From: Hydnum rufescens UP504
Taxonomy: Eukaryota; Basidiomycota; Agaricomycetes; Cantharellales; Hydnaceae
Assembly: GCA_014904985.1 (NCBI GenBank)
Contig: MU129280.1
Coordinates: 1-24,080 of the forward strand
Direction of reading: 5' to 3'
DNA length: 24,080 nucleotides
A program made the translations under genes and the position numbers. The notes under the pieces are model-generated. The model did not search any database and was not told the origin of the DNA. It worked only from the letters and a program-made list of their open reading frames with translations. Shown in pieces: positions 10,601-20,437 of the stretch (the first letter of the stretch is position 1; every line of letters starts with the position of its first letter).

Positions 10601-11274
10601 AAGGCTCATGCCCAGGCGATATCTGCATGATACTGAGATGCTCGTGCCGCATACCTCAAACTGCAAGGTTCCGGAGCATGGGAACAACACTTGTGCGAGT
10701 TAAAACAAGATGATATCCATCCCATGGTCGATCATGAAGAGGAGCCTGATAAAACAGCCAGGCAGAATCATAGACTGGGTCCTCGTGAGGGCCACTGAAC
10801 TCTTTCATGGATATGGATGGTACCTGGTGTCGTCACAGATGAAAACGAAGAAATGCACTCTGGTATGTGAACCTTCATGAATGATTGTTACAGTGCTAAT
10901 ACTTGTAAATCGAACTAGCCCTTCGTGTTGAATGGGCCAAATCCTTGGCATGGAAGCATCAATGGGCTGAGGAAGTCGCCATTCTCCAAGAGGAGATGCA
11001 CCAGGTTGTCGCCTACAGCAAGTGGCGTGCAACCTGGTGGGAAGAACAGGTTAATGCTCATGTAGGTTTGGCGTTGGACCTTCAAGAAGGACTACGGGCA
11101 TATGCTGTGTGTCAGTCCTCCATCTATCAAGGATGTGCAACCTTATTCCAGAAACAATGGGCAATTCCAGATGCTCATGCAGCAGATCAACCCCCTGAAA
11201 CTCCTGACTGGGTCGACTTGAACCCCAGGAGTGCAGATGATGAGAGCTCTGCCAATGATGAGCACTACCTGTAG
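7612..11274 (+). pseudogene. CxC2-type KDZ transposase, full-length but degraded
   Basis: This would be the element's cut-and-paste transposase, acting in the nucleus on the inverted repeats. Exons: 7612-7893, 7951-8172, 8227-8601, 8652-8842, 8903-9051, 9103-9251, 9303-9697, 9752-9928, 9986-10118, 10183-10862 and 10919-11274; phases agree except around exon 5. The CxC2 zinc cluster is in exon 2 (CPAC, CNKC, CKGCCLCRH, FHRVK). The core follows: QDANF, VCPACPIPDINLPEGW, YTNMDYILFSGLQGT, YDIWCMYHKN, VPKFHLNAHGDSCRTVFSLN and VGHTDGEGIERDWASVN, with candidate acidic residues in QDANF, YDIW and DGEGIE. A helical C-terminal half ends DDESSANDEHYL. Breaks: TGA at 8233, 8712, 9166, 10562, 10628, 10634 and 10796, a likely TGA across the 9251/9303 splice (expected GERY), TAA at 8308, a frameshift near 8999 and another indel near 9040-9051. 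Most TGAs fit former CGA Arg codons. Confidence 0.88.
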
Positions 11275-11368
11275 TGTAGTCTCTCACTTTGTTCTCGATA
11301 CATACAAAACCCTTGTCCTTTCTACTTCTCAATGTTTTGCATTGCTATCACTACGGAATATACCATGT
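11275..11368. other. Spacer between the KDZ stop and the right inverted repeat
   Basis: This short AT-rich 3' region probably carries the transposase poly(A) site, or lets it fall in the repeat. No specific signal is visible. Confidence 0.4.
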
Positions 11369-11410
11369 TTACAGTCATGTGATATATTATGCCGAATATG
11401 TAAATCTTTT

Positions 11411-11436
11411 GACTCGGCAATGAGCAGTGTTGAGTC
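11411..11436 (-). repeat. 26-bp motif, right arm copy
   Basis: This is the mirror of 3259-3284 and reads gactcggcaatgagcagtgt followed by tgagtc. One CG in the left arm is CA here. Confidence 0.45.
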
Positions 11437-11884
11437 TTACAATTGAGTTTGGAACTTAGAACTCATTTTTGACAACCAAAGTACGTGTCGAGAAAATCAT
11501 TATATGGATGTCTTACTGACTCTTACCAGTGTTCATATAGCATGCTTTCTGCTTGTGCTGATCCAGCATCATTTTGGCACAGTCGGAGACTCATGCTACA
11601 TGACATCTCCCACGAGCTCTGTCCACCTTTGCTTGCCCTATGGAGCATCCCCTTCTTCGTTTGTGCTGTGTGGTGCATCTCGCTATATCTCTCCGCAACA
11701 ATAAAAGTTGCTGACATGTCATTTGACATACCAGTCGGAGTCAAGGACACTGCACCAAAACACAAGGAACCCACTCATCATTCACCTGTATTTTCTGCAT
11801 CTCTTATCCCATCAACCATTATGCTCAAACTCAAACTCAGCCTCCTCGGCCATGTGCTTGGCCTTGCAGTCAGGTCCATGATGA

Positions 11885-12265
11885 TCCCATGTTTTTCCTC
11901 ACAGCACTATCATCAGCCTGCCCCCAAATCCCTGCCTGGTCCTTTCACTATCCACTCGCCACGTTCTGACTGTTTCCGGGTGCGGCTGGGCGAATGGGGG
12001 GATCAAATTTTCTGCTTGAAGACAATCCAATTGTTTTCATTGTGATACTTGGCTTGCCATCAAGTCCCCCCTTTGTCCTTTCACTGGCCACTTTTAGTCT
12101 CTCGCTTTTTCCAAGCATGGTTGAAGAAGTGGGGGATTGTGTTTTCAGCTCAAAGACAGTCCAATGTTTTTCATCATGATACTCAGCTCCCTCCCTTTAT
12201 CCTTTTGCTATCCATCAGCCTCTCACGTATCTCTGAGCACAACTGAGGGAGTGGGGGCTGGCTTT
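11885..12265 (+). repeat. Tandem subrepeats inside the right inverted repeat
   Basis: These mirror the three ~120-135-bp units at 2430-2810. The open frame seen on the left is interrupted here. Confidence 0.55.
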
Positions 12266-13298
12266 ATCATGTTCGTCTCTAGTTGCCATCGCCAGCTCTG
12301 TTTTGGGATTCCTCCATCTTGTTCCATGTCACACTCTCTGGTCCTCAAACTCGTGTCCAGCTTCACACGCAGCTTCAAGTGTCGTTGTCACATGCCGTTT
12401 GTCGCTACAATATTGTCAGCATACCATCAGATTCGTACTTCATCATTCTACTGTTCATTCACTGTCTCGCAATGATCTGGAGATGTCAGGGTTGCTTGCA
12501 ATCTTTTCTCTCAAGTGTCGCCAATTCCCCTCCATTCTATATTGCAGCTGCAGTTATACTTGGCTTTGAATGCAATCCCATGTTATCTGTCGTGATGCTA
12601 TTGTTGGCCACCTCCAAGTTCTGTCCATCCACTCATCCTCCCTCAACTATCATCACATCTCTGCACTCTCCATCATGATTTCCGGAATCCTGTTTGCGAC
12701 GCCCCATTGCTTTTTCTTTTTTTCTTTTTTCTTTTCACAAGCTTTCTTCTTGCATTTATTGATGGTTCAGCTAGGTCCTTGGAATACAAGCAGTGACCCA
12801 CCCTCTCTAGCCCCCTCAATGAAGACCCCCCAAAAATAGCCAAGGGAACAGGCTGGGGAGCAGGTTGAACACGGACATATCACATTATTTTAATGTTAGG
12901 AAATTAAAAAAAGGCGGGTTTTGAATGGATGGCAGCACCAGGCTGAATGGACAGCCTGGAGGCCCCACTTTTTGGCTGGGTGGACCCCTGGGGGGTATCC
13001 CTGCCCACTGGTCCCAAGCCCGCAGGGTGCTGGTAACGGTGGGCACTGGATGCGCTTTTTTTTTTGGATGTAGTACAGTTTTGTATTGAATATTTTTGAA
13101 TGGATGGTGAGCAGGGGGGTGGGGAGCCTGCCCAGTGGTGTCAAGCATATATCTGGTATGCCTGCCCATCCAATGTCCGCCCCCTACCCTAATATTAGGC
13201 AAATTAGACTGGAGAATCAGACACAGTGCTTACCGTCATTCTTGCATCCCCTTTCATGGTACCATACCATGTATGATGCCATCAATACTACAGTATAG

Positions 13299-13309
13299 GC
13301 TGTCTGGTT
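13299..13309. repeat. Candidate target-site duplication, right copy
   Basis: GCTGTCTGGTT matches 1358-1368 exactly and begins one base after the end of the right inverted repeat. Confidence 0.45.
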
Positions 13310-13697
13310 AAACAAAACACTGTCGCACTGCGATATTGTTTGTTTTCTGGCACTCTCAAGCTTTCCCTTCAGTTTTCATTGGTTGGGTGGATCACTACGA
13401 CTTGTCTGTAGTGCCTGCTTGCCAATTCTTCCAAAATCCTCTTGCGCCACATTTCTGGTGGAGTTGTGTGCTGTCGCGTTGTGACAGTGCCATTTCCCAG
13501 TACGCTCAAAGCCTTGCTCTTTGTTCTCTGGGTTAAGCAACATGTTGTCATTACTTGACATTTGTTGTTTTCCCGGCCATCAAGTTGTCGTTCTTGAGGT
13601 CACTTTAGATTCCTAAAGGGCAAGTGCGTAAAGTACGTTGTCTTCTTATTTTGTTCTAAACTTCTCATAACTAATTTGTGTCTAGCTTCTTTCTAGA
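13310..13697. promoter_or_regulatory. Upstream region of the second KDZ gene
   Basis: About 390 bp lie between the right end of the element and the ATG of the CxC1-type transposase. The stretch is pyrimidine-rich near the start codon (cttctttctag just before ATG) and presumably includes that gene's promoter and 5' end. I could not find the second element's own terminal repeat in it. Confidence 0.35.
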
Positions 13698-16600
13698 ATG
13701 ATCAGCAATGCTATGAGAAATGCCAGGAAAAGAAGTGCACATGGGCCTGGCTCCTCAAATGGGGCTTCTGTGGTCAGTTGGGTACGGGTTTGGAACGCCA
13801 TGTCTGCCGCCGATACGGGGTCGGCTGCACACGTCCCCAGTGGGCACTCAACCAGTACTTGATCTCCCTCTTTCCCAGATCTCCTTGACTCTCAGAGTCC
13901 TGCGGCGTCAGATTTCGTTACTTCGGAGTACCTGGATGTTCAATACGACTCAACAGATGTCTTAATTTCATTGAACATCCAAGTCATTGATGACCAACAT
14001 TCACGACATGCTCATCGGAGGCATGTGCAGGCACACCGCTGGAGTACAAGTGTATTGCCCACTCTTATTCGACCATACATGAGATTCCAAAGAGAACACT
14101 CTGGTGCTCACCAAGCTGAAGAGCAAAGTTGGTTCATCTGCAAGTGTGGCAGCCAACACCACTCACTTGAGGTGGTCTGTGTGCATATGGAATGTGTCGA
14201 GGACATTACGCTGGACATTTTCAAATGCAGACCTGCCCCGGTTCAACTTGTGCAATGTGGTTTTTTCCCATGTTCTCTGGTTCATCCTACCCTAGCAGTC
14301 AGCCTCGATATGCTAGAATTCATTGCCGAGCTCTTCCTCCACATTGCACCCAATGAAAGAGGTTGGGCTGCAATGCTAGTCAAGTACCTGAAGGCCCGTG
14401 GATACCGCTTTGTGACTGTTGATTTGTTTTGCCGTTGCTTTGCCAACACACTTGCTCATTACCAGCAGCTTGTGAGACTCATTGATGCAGAGGTTGAAAA
14501 ATTGGTGGATCATTCGTGAGCCCTTAGTGGTGAAGATTGTGTGGCACCCCAGTTGGACAAGACTACCCCGGTCAATGGGTGAGAGTATTCAAATGTGCAG
14601 AACACTGCAACCTTCCCGAGCAATCACAACGTCCCTAGTACCTATCTGCAGACACGGTGTCCCTTATGTTTTGGTAGTAATAGCTCAGAGAATGGGGATT
14701 TGAAGGTTGATGCTATTGTGTGCCTCAATGCGAACTTCCAATTGAAACGTCAGCGAGACTTGGACTGATGCGCTGGTCATCAGGGCAAGACTGGGACCCA
14801 GGATCCCTTTGTTGTGTCACCAAGAACAATTGAGCTATTGCGGAGAGATTTGGAACTGTGGGAGGCCAAAATCCTTGACCTTTGACCCAAGAAGTCCTCA
14901 GCCTGAGCTGGGCAGAAGTGAAAAGCCAACAAGACCATGGAAAGTGAGGCGCATGCTGTAGAGGATGAAGACATGGTGGAGGATGATCTTAAAATGCCGA
15001 ATTCAACATATAGTGCATGTGGCGAGTCCTTTATTGCTGTGGATGGAGACCGTGTCAAGGCTTCAACTCAATATTTCAGTGATACTGGTGTTCTTGCCAT
15101 GCTCTGCCACCACAATATTCCCCTAGTTATTGCTAGCATGTGGACTGCTGGTGAAAAACAGTTCTACGCATGCGCTCTTCTTGATTTCCTTTTCAAGCAT
15201 TTGCCTCATTGCTGGAGAATTGGTGTTTTGTATGATATTGGCTGCCAAATGGACCAGTCATTGAAGAAATGGAATTTCATGCCCAACTGGTCTCCACATC
15301 TCGAGTGGGGCATCTCAATTTTCCATGCTTATGGCCACCAGTGGACGTGCCAACTCTGGTACCATCCAAGAAAGAGCACAATTTGGGGCCTCTCAGATGG
15401 AGAAGGGTGTGAACGTTTTTGGAGTGGACTCCACTGACTTATTCCATGCCTTAGGGTAACAGGCTATCATCAACACCTTTTCATTCTCGATCTACAAGTG
15501 GAATGCATTGATGAAGAGAAGTGGGGGGACTTTGGAAAATGGCTGCAGGTCCGTGTTGATCGAGCTCAATCTCAGTTGGATGAGGCTAAAGAGAAGCTTG
15601 CCGAAAGTACATTTTCAATCGAGTACCTCCTCCACCAATTCAAAGAGCAACGTGCATATCATAGTAAACCTATCATGCGGCAGTCAAAAACCCAAGGGGC
15701 TCGTGCAATAGAGCACATCCTGTCCTTGCAGTCAACATTAGAGGCACAACAAGAGAATTTATGGGAACTGATTAGCAAAGGGAATGATGTGATCCCTGAA
15801 GACTCTGCTGGTGAAGCCATACTTGTTGAGTGGCAGGAAAGAGTTCATTCAACCAAGCTGGCTATTAGTCGACTTCAGTCCAATATCAAGAAAAGGACAG
15901 AAGGGCTGAAATTAGGGGATTGGGTGGCAGCATGGAAGCTAGAGCAACTGAAGAAGGATAGATGGATCACAATGCAACTTAATCTTCACATTCTTCATGA
16001 GCAGCTTGTGTGGAAGTTACGTGCCCGCAAATTCAAACTTGCAACACTGGATCATGCCCATTCTACATGGATATTGGACCAGAAGACAAAGGTGCATGTT
16101 GAGAAGGCAGTACACCATTGCTTGTCCAGGATTGATGCAATGATGAAAAAATACAATGCAAAGATAAAGGAGATGGCAGAATATCATTGGACATCAAGGA
16201 CAATATCAAAAAGTGCATATATTCCTCCCTTGCTTTTAAAGGAGGGTTTGTACAAGATGGATGTGGATCAGGATATATGGGAGGATGTGCAGGCTGATGT
16301 TGGAGACTTTCCTGATGGTGTTCTTCCTCAGTGGTTGGTGGATGCTTTGGTCAAAAAGGGTATTTTCATGGCACAAGAAGTGGTTAATTGTGAGCAAGAG
16401 TTGGAGAGGTGCAAGGTGGAGAGCAGTAACCTTTGAACATGGTTCTACATGGAATATCGGGTGGTCAAGAGACTAGTCAAAGAAGCGGATGATGAAGTAT
16501 CAATCTTTGCACTTCACTGACTCCATCAATTGTATGAGTGGCTAGAACTCTGGAGGGTGAACATGATCCATGTTCCTACTCTGTCTACTGCCCCAAGCTG

Positions 16601-16796
16601 GGATGAGTTTCTTCCCCCTCTGACACTGGAACATCATGCATCATGCATATGAGTCCATGTGCCTAATGTAGATGGTGATGATGATGATGCCGTATCTTCA
16701 GATGATGATCAAGATGGAGAAGTAGAGGAAGATATAGAGACTGAGGATCTTGGATTTATCACATTAATAGACAATGTAATAGGAGACTTTCAGTAA
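13698..16796 (+). pseudogene. CxC1-type KDZ transposase, intronless, eleven in-frame TGA codons
   Basis: One continuous 1,033-codon frame runs from ATG 13698 to TAA 16794-16796 with no intron and no visible frameshift. Codons ~145-200 carry the CxC1 cysteine cluster (WFICKCGSQHHSLEVVC, FKCRPAPVQLVQCGFFPC, HPTLAVSLDMLEF). A CPLCFG pair follows, then the RNase H-like core: IVCLNANFQLKR, YSACGESFIAVDGDRVKAST, VLYDIGCQMDQSLKKW (Asp at codon 513), FHAYGHQWTCQLWYHPRK and LSDGEGCERFWSGLH (Glu ~569/572). The C-terminal third is helical and charged, ending in an Asp-rich tail (DGDDDDAVSSDDDQD). TGA codons are at 13860, 14517, 14580, 14766, 14883, 14904, 14919, 15435, 16434, 16518 and 16650; there is no internal TAA or TAG. 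All fit CGA-to-TGA change. The Asp expected in the DANF-like motif is Asn (AAT at 14727), also explained by CpG change. It belongs to a different KDZ subfamily from the 7612-11274 copy. Confidence 0.88.
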
Positions 16797-17102
16797 TACT
16801 ATAGTCTTAACCCATATTCGGTTGATAGACCGAGATTTTGCACAAGTCCCAATAAATGAGGCACTTGACAATGATTGATGTCAAAAGATTGTCAAATTGT
16901 AGGTTCCCATTGTCAAGATTCAGTTTTTTGATCATCACTTGACATCAACCATTATTTCAGCCATTTAGGCATACCTAAGTCATCAACATGTCCCTCCTTT
17001 TAAGGCCCCTCTATATGGCTGACCAGGCTGGACAGAAACATACTAATCTCACCTGATATCTTGACTGAGGCAAGGGTGAGCAAGAAGAGGTCCAGATATT
17101 CT
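16797..17102. repeat. Noncoding DNA with a 15-bp imperfect inverted repeat
   Basis: AATGATTGATGTCAA at 16870-16884 is inverted at 16939-16953 with one mismatch and a 54-bp spacer, so it could form a hairpin or mark a small miniature element. I see no coding sequence in the rest of the stretch. Confidence 0.4.
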
Positions 17103-17543
17103 TCAATTGGATGGTGGGTGGTCTTCAACAGCTGTCCTGAGCCCACCCACATCAAGGGTTCTGTGATATCTGCAGTTAAGGTACGTAAGACAAGTCATGC
17201 AACGTAAGCTGACCCACATACACTCAGCAGAAGATTCTAACAACTCCCAGGTAATGAGGAGAGTAGATAAGGAAACCACATTCCATGTTGGAAGTGCCGA
17301 ACTAACAAGTTCTTGATCCTCATGAGGACAACGCGACACTCCAGAGGGTATCACAGCATCCCCAGCAGGGGGATCTTGAACCATTGAATCATCACTACAG
17401 CCGAGTTGCCAACCCTCACGGGGATGATGCAACACTCCAGAGGGTGTTGCAGCATCCTCAGCAGGGGGGTCATGTATATGGCTTGTGGAAAAAGATGACA
17501 TAGAGGTCGGAAATCCCTGAGCACCAGATCCTGTGAATTTCAC
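17103..17543 (-). other. Unrecognised open frame containing a 96-bp tandem duplication
   Basis: The minus strand is open for 146 codons. Much of it comes from a direct duplication of period 96 bp (units around 17326-17375 and 17422-17471, aligned on cactccagaggg), giving repeated DPPAxDAxxPSGV peptides. The units differ as acgcgacact versus atgcaacact, both CpG changes. There is no known domain, and an ATG alone does not make it a gene, so I would not call it coding. Confidence 0.3.
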
Positions 17544-17843
17544 CTAGCCCATTTTGGGCCCGAATCCCATTTAGATTATGTTTAATTGGTAGAAAGGGGC
17601 CTCAAAATAGCAGTAAAAAACAATTAGTAGGATCCCAACCATACCTCCATCAGTGAGCAGAGATATGGAACTATATGGAACTACTAAGAGATTGCAACAG
17701 CAGTGTAACCTCATTCCTCACTTAAACAACGATTTTGGTTCAAAATCATGCAGGAATTCTGGGCTGGTTTAGGGATAGATAAAAATCATTGATGACTAAA
17801 GCAAGCACCAACACTCCCTTTCCCTTTCCTCAAATTTGCCATA
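17544..17843. other. Noncoding spacer
   Basis: Nothing recognisable is present apart from a short tandem word (atatggaacta, twice near 17666-17687). It may hold the promoter of the HNH-type pseudogene. Confidence 0.4.
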
Positions 17844-18962
17844 ATGGCTACCCCAATTTCCGATCTCAATCTGGCCTACAACCAGATCCTTAGTGCCAGT
17901 GGTCTCTTCATTGTCCAGGACAGTATGGCCAGTGGGCATGCGAAACCCACATCAGTGTTTGTGACAGCATTTCTTTGAGTGATGTTGGAGTGTGCCCCAC
18001 CAGAAGGCCACCAGTATGTCATCAATGTAATCAATATGACAAAAGGGGTCCCTGAGGCACTTCAGTCACTTGCTTCCTTCTGGTTTCATTGGTTCATTAT
18101 ACCTAGTGTGTAGCCTTGATAACCCATCAGCACATCAGTCAAGTCTTTGATAACAGGAATAGTGAAGGCATGGGGCACAAGGACTCCAAGTCATTACAGT
18201 GCAGATACTCAAAACTTTGCGGCCCCTGTTGAGGTTGAGCCCAGCATCCAGGACCAAAAAATTCAATGATGCTGTGAAATTGCTTGCTCATTCAATTTGT
18301 TCGAATATGGGTAGCTGATACAGTGATACTAGGTCAAGGAATGGGAAGGCTATCATACATCCATTTACCAGGAAGCATTGGAAGAATGTGAAACAGACGA
18401 ACCTATCACTCCAGTACAGATCAGTCATATCATCCCCCTCTCCATGAATTCACCAAAGAAAGTTAGTCCATGATCTGTGCCCTCTTGCGACTTCCATGTT
18501 AACTGGACCCTAGGCCACCAATCTTGGCCAGATGTGGGACGTTATTCAAAGCTATGGAGGACTTCAACCTGGTGAGCTCACAGGTGATCAGATCAATGAA
18601 CCTTTTAATCGCCTGGTATTCAGATACCTTGAGCACTTCACATTTGATACTTTCTGGTGGTCTCTTGTTCCAGATGTAAGCTTTGTCATGGTAGAGCTTA
18701 TCCAACTCTAACAATTTCATCTCAGCCCAAAAATAATCCACCCCTTCCACACCACTATGTAGTCAAAATGTTCTCTGGGCATCACCCAATTTCAGGAACA
18801 CCCAAGGAGGGAACTGCTGTTAAATTCGTTGATCATCATAATGAAAATGACACTGAAGACCTGCCCAATCCTCAATTCTTGAGGCTTCATGCGGCAGTCG
18901 CCAGAGTAATCCATATGAGCAGCACCGCAGAGTATGTCGAAAACTACCTACGAGATCTTTGA
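17844..18962 (+). pseudogene. Fungal HNH-endonuclease-type protein, decayed
   Basis: The order of blocks matches the ~350-400-residue HNH proteins that are common in mushroom genomes. The N-terminus starts at ATG 17844 (MATPISDLNLAYNQILSASG) and reads on to MLECAPPEGHQYVINVINM and SLASFWFHWFIIPSV, with TGA at 17976 (fits CGA) and TAG at 18111. A central SHIIPLSMNS at ~18423 resembles the HNH His motif, followed by WDVIQSYGGLQPGELTGDQI and NEPFN at ~18535. The C-terminus PNPQFLRLHAAVARVIHMSS with AEYVENYLRDL ends in TGA 18960-18962. The blocks lie in different frames; introns explain part of this and indels the rest. The first HNH block, with its Cys pair, is not recognisable, so nuclease activity is unlikely. 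Whether it belonged to a mobile element or was a resident gene is unclear. Confidence 0.6.
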
Positions 18963-19776
18963 GACACATGCATCTTTGCTTCCGATGGGACAACCTCGAC
19001 TATGCAATTATTTACAGTTCACTCCCTGGCGAAGGTATGATATTGTTGGCCTCAGCTGCGATAAATAACTGTTCTGAAACATTTCTCATGCACACATGTA
19101 GCTCATTATGGTGTAACACCATGATTTTTCCTTCATGCTTTGTTAGTTGTGATGATGTTGTACACGCCATAAGCACATGAAAGAAATTTTATGTTACAAT
19201 CCCTCTTCTGTTACTATGCATTATGCTGAAAAAATGGATGTAAACATGCCCTTGGAAAGCTCTGAGAAGCTCTATTTTCCCTTCAGCTATCTGTGGAAAA
19301 CTTTTTCCCTTGCACTTACTTGCCAAAAGAAGGATGGTATCAGACACCAGATATTAACATACCACGCAGGTTGAGTCTTTACTTATCCTCAGTGATTAGG
19401 CCCTTTATTTTCCTTTGTCTCCTATGTGCATGACTCCATTTTATCAAGCTACCTCTGGAACAGATTTTGAGGCCCCTATGCTGGACTTGAGGAGATATGA
19501 AAGCCCCCTCTGGCTGTTATGTTATTTCTCATATTGTTACACTGTAGTTTTGAGGCATTACATTACGTGTACAGTACTATCATATAAGGCCTGTTCAATA
19601 CCCCAGAAATATGGCCTCAAAACACATTTCTCAATATAAAAATATTTAGGTCATTTTGCCATTAGGGTGTTTCACGATAGCACTCAAAATGAACATCAAA
19701 ACACTGTTTTGGAGACCAACTATATCTATTTTGAGTAGTTTTTGGTACTGTTTAAGACATAACAGGGCAACTACAA
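18963..19776. other. Noncoding AT-rich DNA
   Basis: Only short open frames with no family resemblance occur in this stretch. It probably includes the 3' flank of the HNH-type pseudogene. Confidence 0.4.
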
Positions 19777-19828
19777 ATACCCTTCAAGGGCCAATTTTAA
19801 CATATGAAACCCCCCCCTTGAAGGGTAT
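19777..19828. repeat. Perfect 14-bp inverted repeat
   Basis: ATACCCTTCAAGGG (19777-19790) and CCCTTGAAGGGTAT (19815-19828) form a perfect stem around a 24-nt loop. Confidence 0.7.
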
Positions 19829-19886
19829 GTTGGTAGCAGGTTATCACCTGCTATTCCTGGATGCTACAGAATGACATCCTGTACCA

Positions 19887-20161
19887 CCTGCTATGATGGA
19901 TTAATAGTACCTACTATCAAATCCTGTTCACCTACTATGAAATGCATATCACCTGCTATGAAATGCATATCACCTACTATGGAATTGATATCACCTACTA
20001 TAGAATCCCTACCACCTGCTGTGGAATCCATATCACCTGCTATGGAATCCATATCAGCTGCTATGGAATCAATATCACCTGCTAGGAATTCCATATCACC
20101 TGCTATGGATTCCATAGCAGCTGCTACGGATTCCATATCACCTACTACAGACATGATATAT
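19887..20161 (+). repeat. Minisatellite, 21-bp unit
   Basis: From 19910 there are twelve consecutive units of exactly 21 bp, consensus near cctgctatggaatccatatca, preceded by a 23-bp variant unit at 19887. Because 21 is divisible by three, both strands stay open (7-residue SPAMESI-like repeats on plus), which is a by-product. Variation is by substitution; the unit length never changes. Confidence 0.92.
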
Positions 20162-20229
20162 CCTTACCAGTGCTTTGTAATCATTCCTAATATGGCACAC
20201 AATTACATAATATACTTCATTATATAAAC

Positions 20230-20405
20230 ATTACCTAATTTGGCTATTACCTAATCTAGCTATTACCTAATCTAGCTATTACCTAATCTGGCTATTGCCT
20301 AATCTGGCTATTACCTAGTCTGGCTATTACCTAATCTGGCTATTACCTAGTCTGGCTATTGCCTAATCTAGCTATTACCTAACCTGGCTATTACCTAATT
20401 TAATT
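20230..20405 (+). repeat. Minisatellite, 16-bp unit
   Basis: Eleven units of exactly 16 bp, consensus attacctaatctggct, begin 68 bp after the 21-bp array. Variants include attgcc, ctagtc and tctagct. The last unit decays to aatttaatt. Confidence 0.92.
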
Positions 20406-20407
20406 AT

Positions 20408-20437
20408 CACCTAATTATGGAATTTAATAATTAGGTG
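20408..20437. repeat. Perfect 11-bp inverted repeat closing the 16-bp array
   Basis: CACCTAATTAT (20408-20418) and ATAATTAGGTG (20427-20437) flank an 8-nt loop. The left arm shares the acctaatt word of the preceding array. Confidence 0.7.

Larger units (their letters stand above)
1374..13297. mobile_element. 11.9-kb KDZ-type DNA transposon with ~1.95-kb terminal inverted repeats
   Basis: Two long inverted copies (1374-3326 and 11369-13297) enclose about 8.0 kb of single-copy DNA. The interior carries, in order, an RNase H1-N-domain gene (minus), a Trp-rich unknown gene (plus) and a CxC2-type KDZ transposase (plus). The transposase stop is only 94 bp from the right repeat and the minus-strand gene's stop is 155 bp from the left repeat, so the genes fill the interior compactly. 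KDZ (Kyakuja-Dileera-Zisupton) elements are known cut-and-paste transposons expanded in basidiomycetes. That the two other genes are genuine cargo is my inference from their position. The transposase and the Trp-rich gene are broken, so this copy is not autonomous. Confidence 0.8.
11369..13297 (-). repeat. Right terminal inverted repeat (~1.93 kb)
   Basis: It is the reverse complement of 1374-3326 and ends CAATACTACAGTATA. A minus-strand frame of the left arm (2512-3252) is cut short here by TGA at 12043-12045, where the left arm has CGA. Seven bases on, the arms again differ as TG here versus CG on the left. Both fit CpG deamination in this arm. In other places the left arm is the mutated one: 12103 has CG here and CA at 2588. 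Confidence 0.9.

Noticed and set aside
1374..13297. TET/JBP dioxygenase gene, known to travel with some KDZ elements
   Set aside because: I looked for the HxD...H and Arg signature in the interior genes and saw none.
1265..13400. Weak similarity between left flank (gcactgcaat...caaagctt) and right flank (gcactgcgat...tcaagctt)
   Set aside because: The match is short, gapped and in a different order relative to GCTGTCTGGTT, too weak to call a repeat by eye.
13698..16796. TGA read as a sense codon (recoding or alternative genetic code)
   Set aside because: The intact cargo gene at 3482-4199 ends in TGA, the other KDZ copy also has a TAA and frameshifts, and repeat arms show CG-to-TG change in noncoding DNA. 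CpG decay explains all of this.
18007..18037. Minus-strand IDYIDDILVA, resembling the YxDD motif of a reverse transcriptase
   Set aside because: It is antisense to the plus-strand HNH-type N-terminal reading (GHQYVINVINM). The neighbouring minus-strand codons contain stops and no other RT motifs.
19887..20405. CRISPR-like array or a real repeat protein
   Set aside because: Units are contiguous with no spacers, and the open frames on both strands follow from a 21-bp period.
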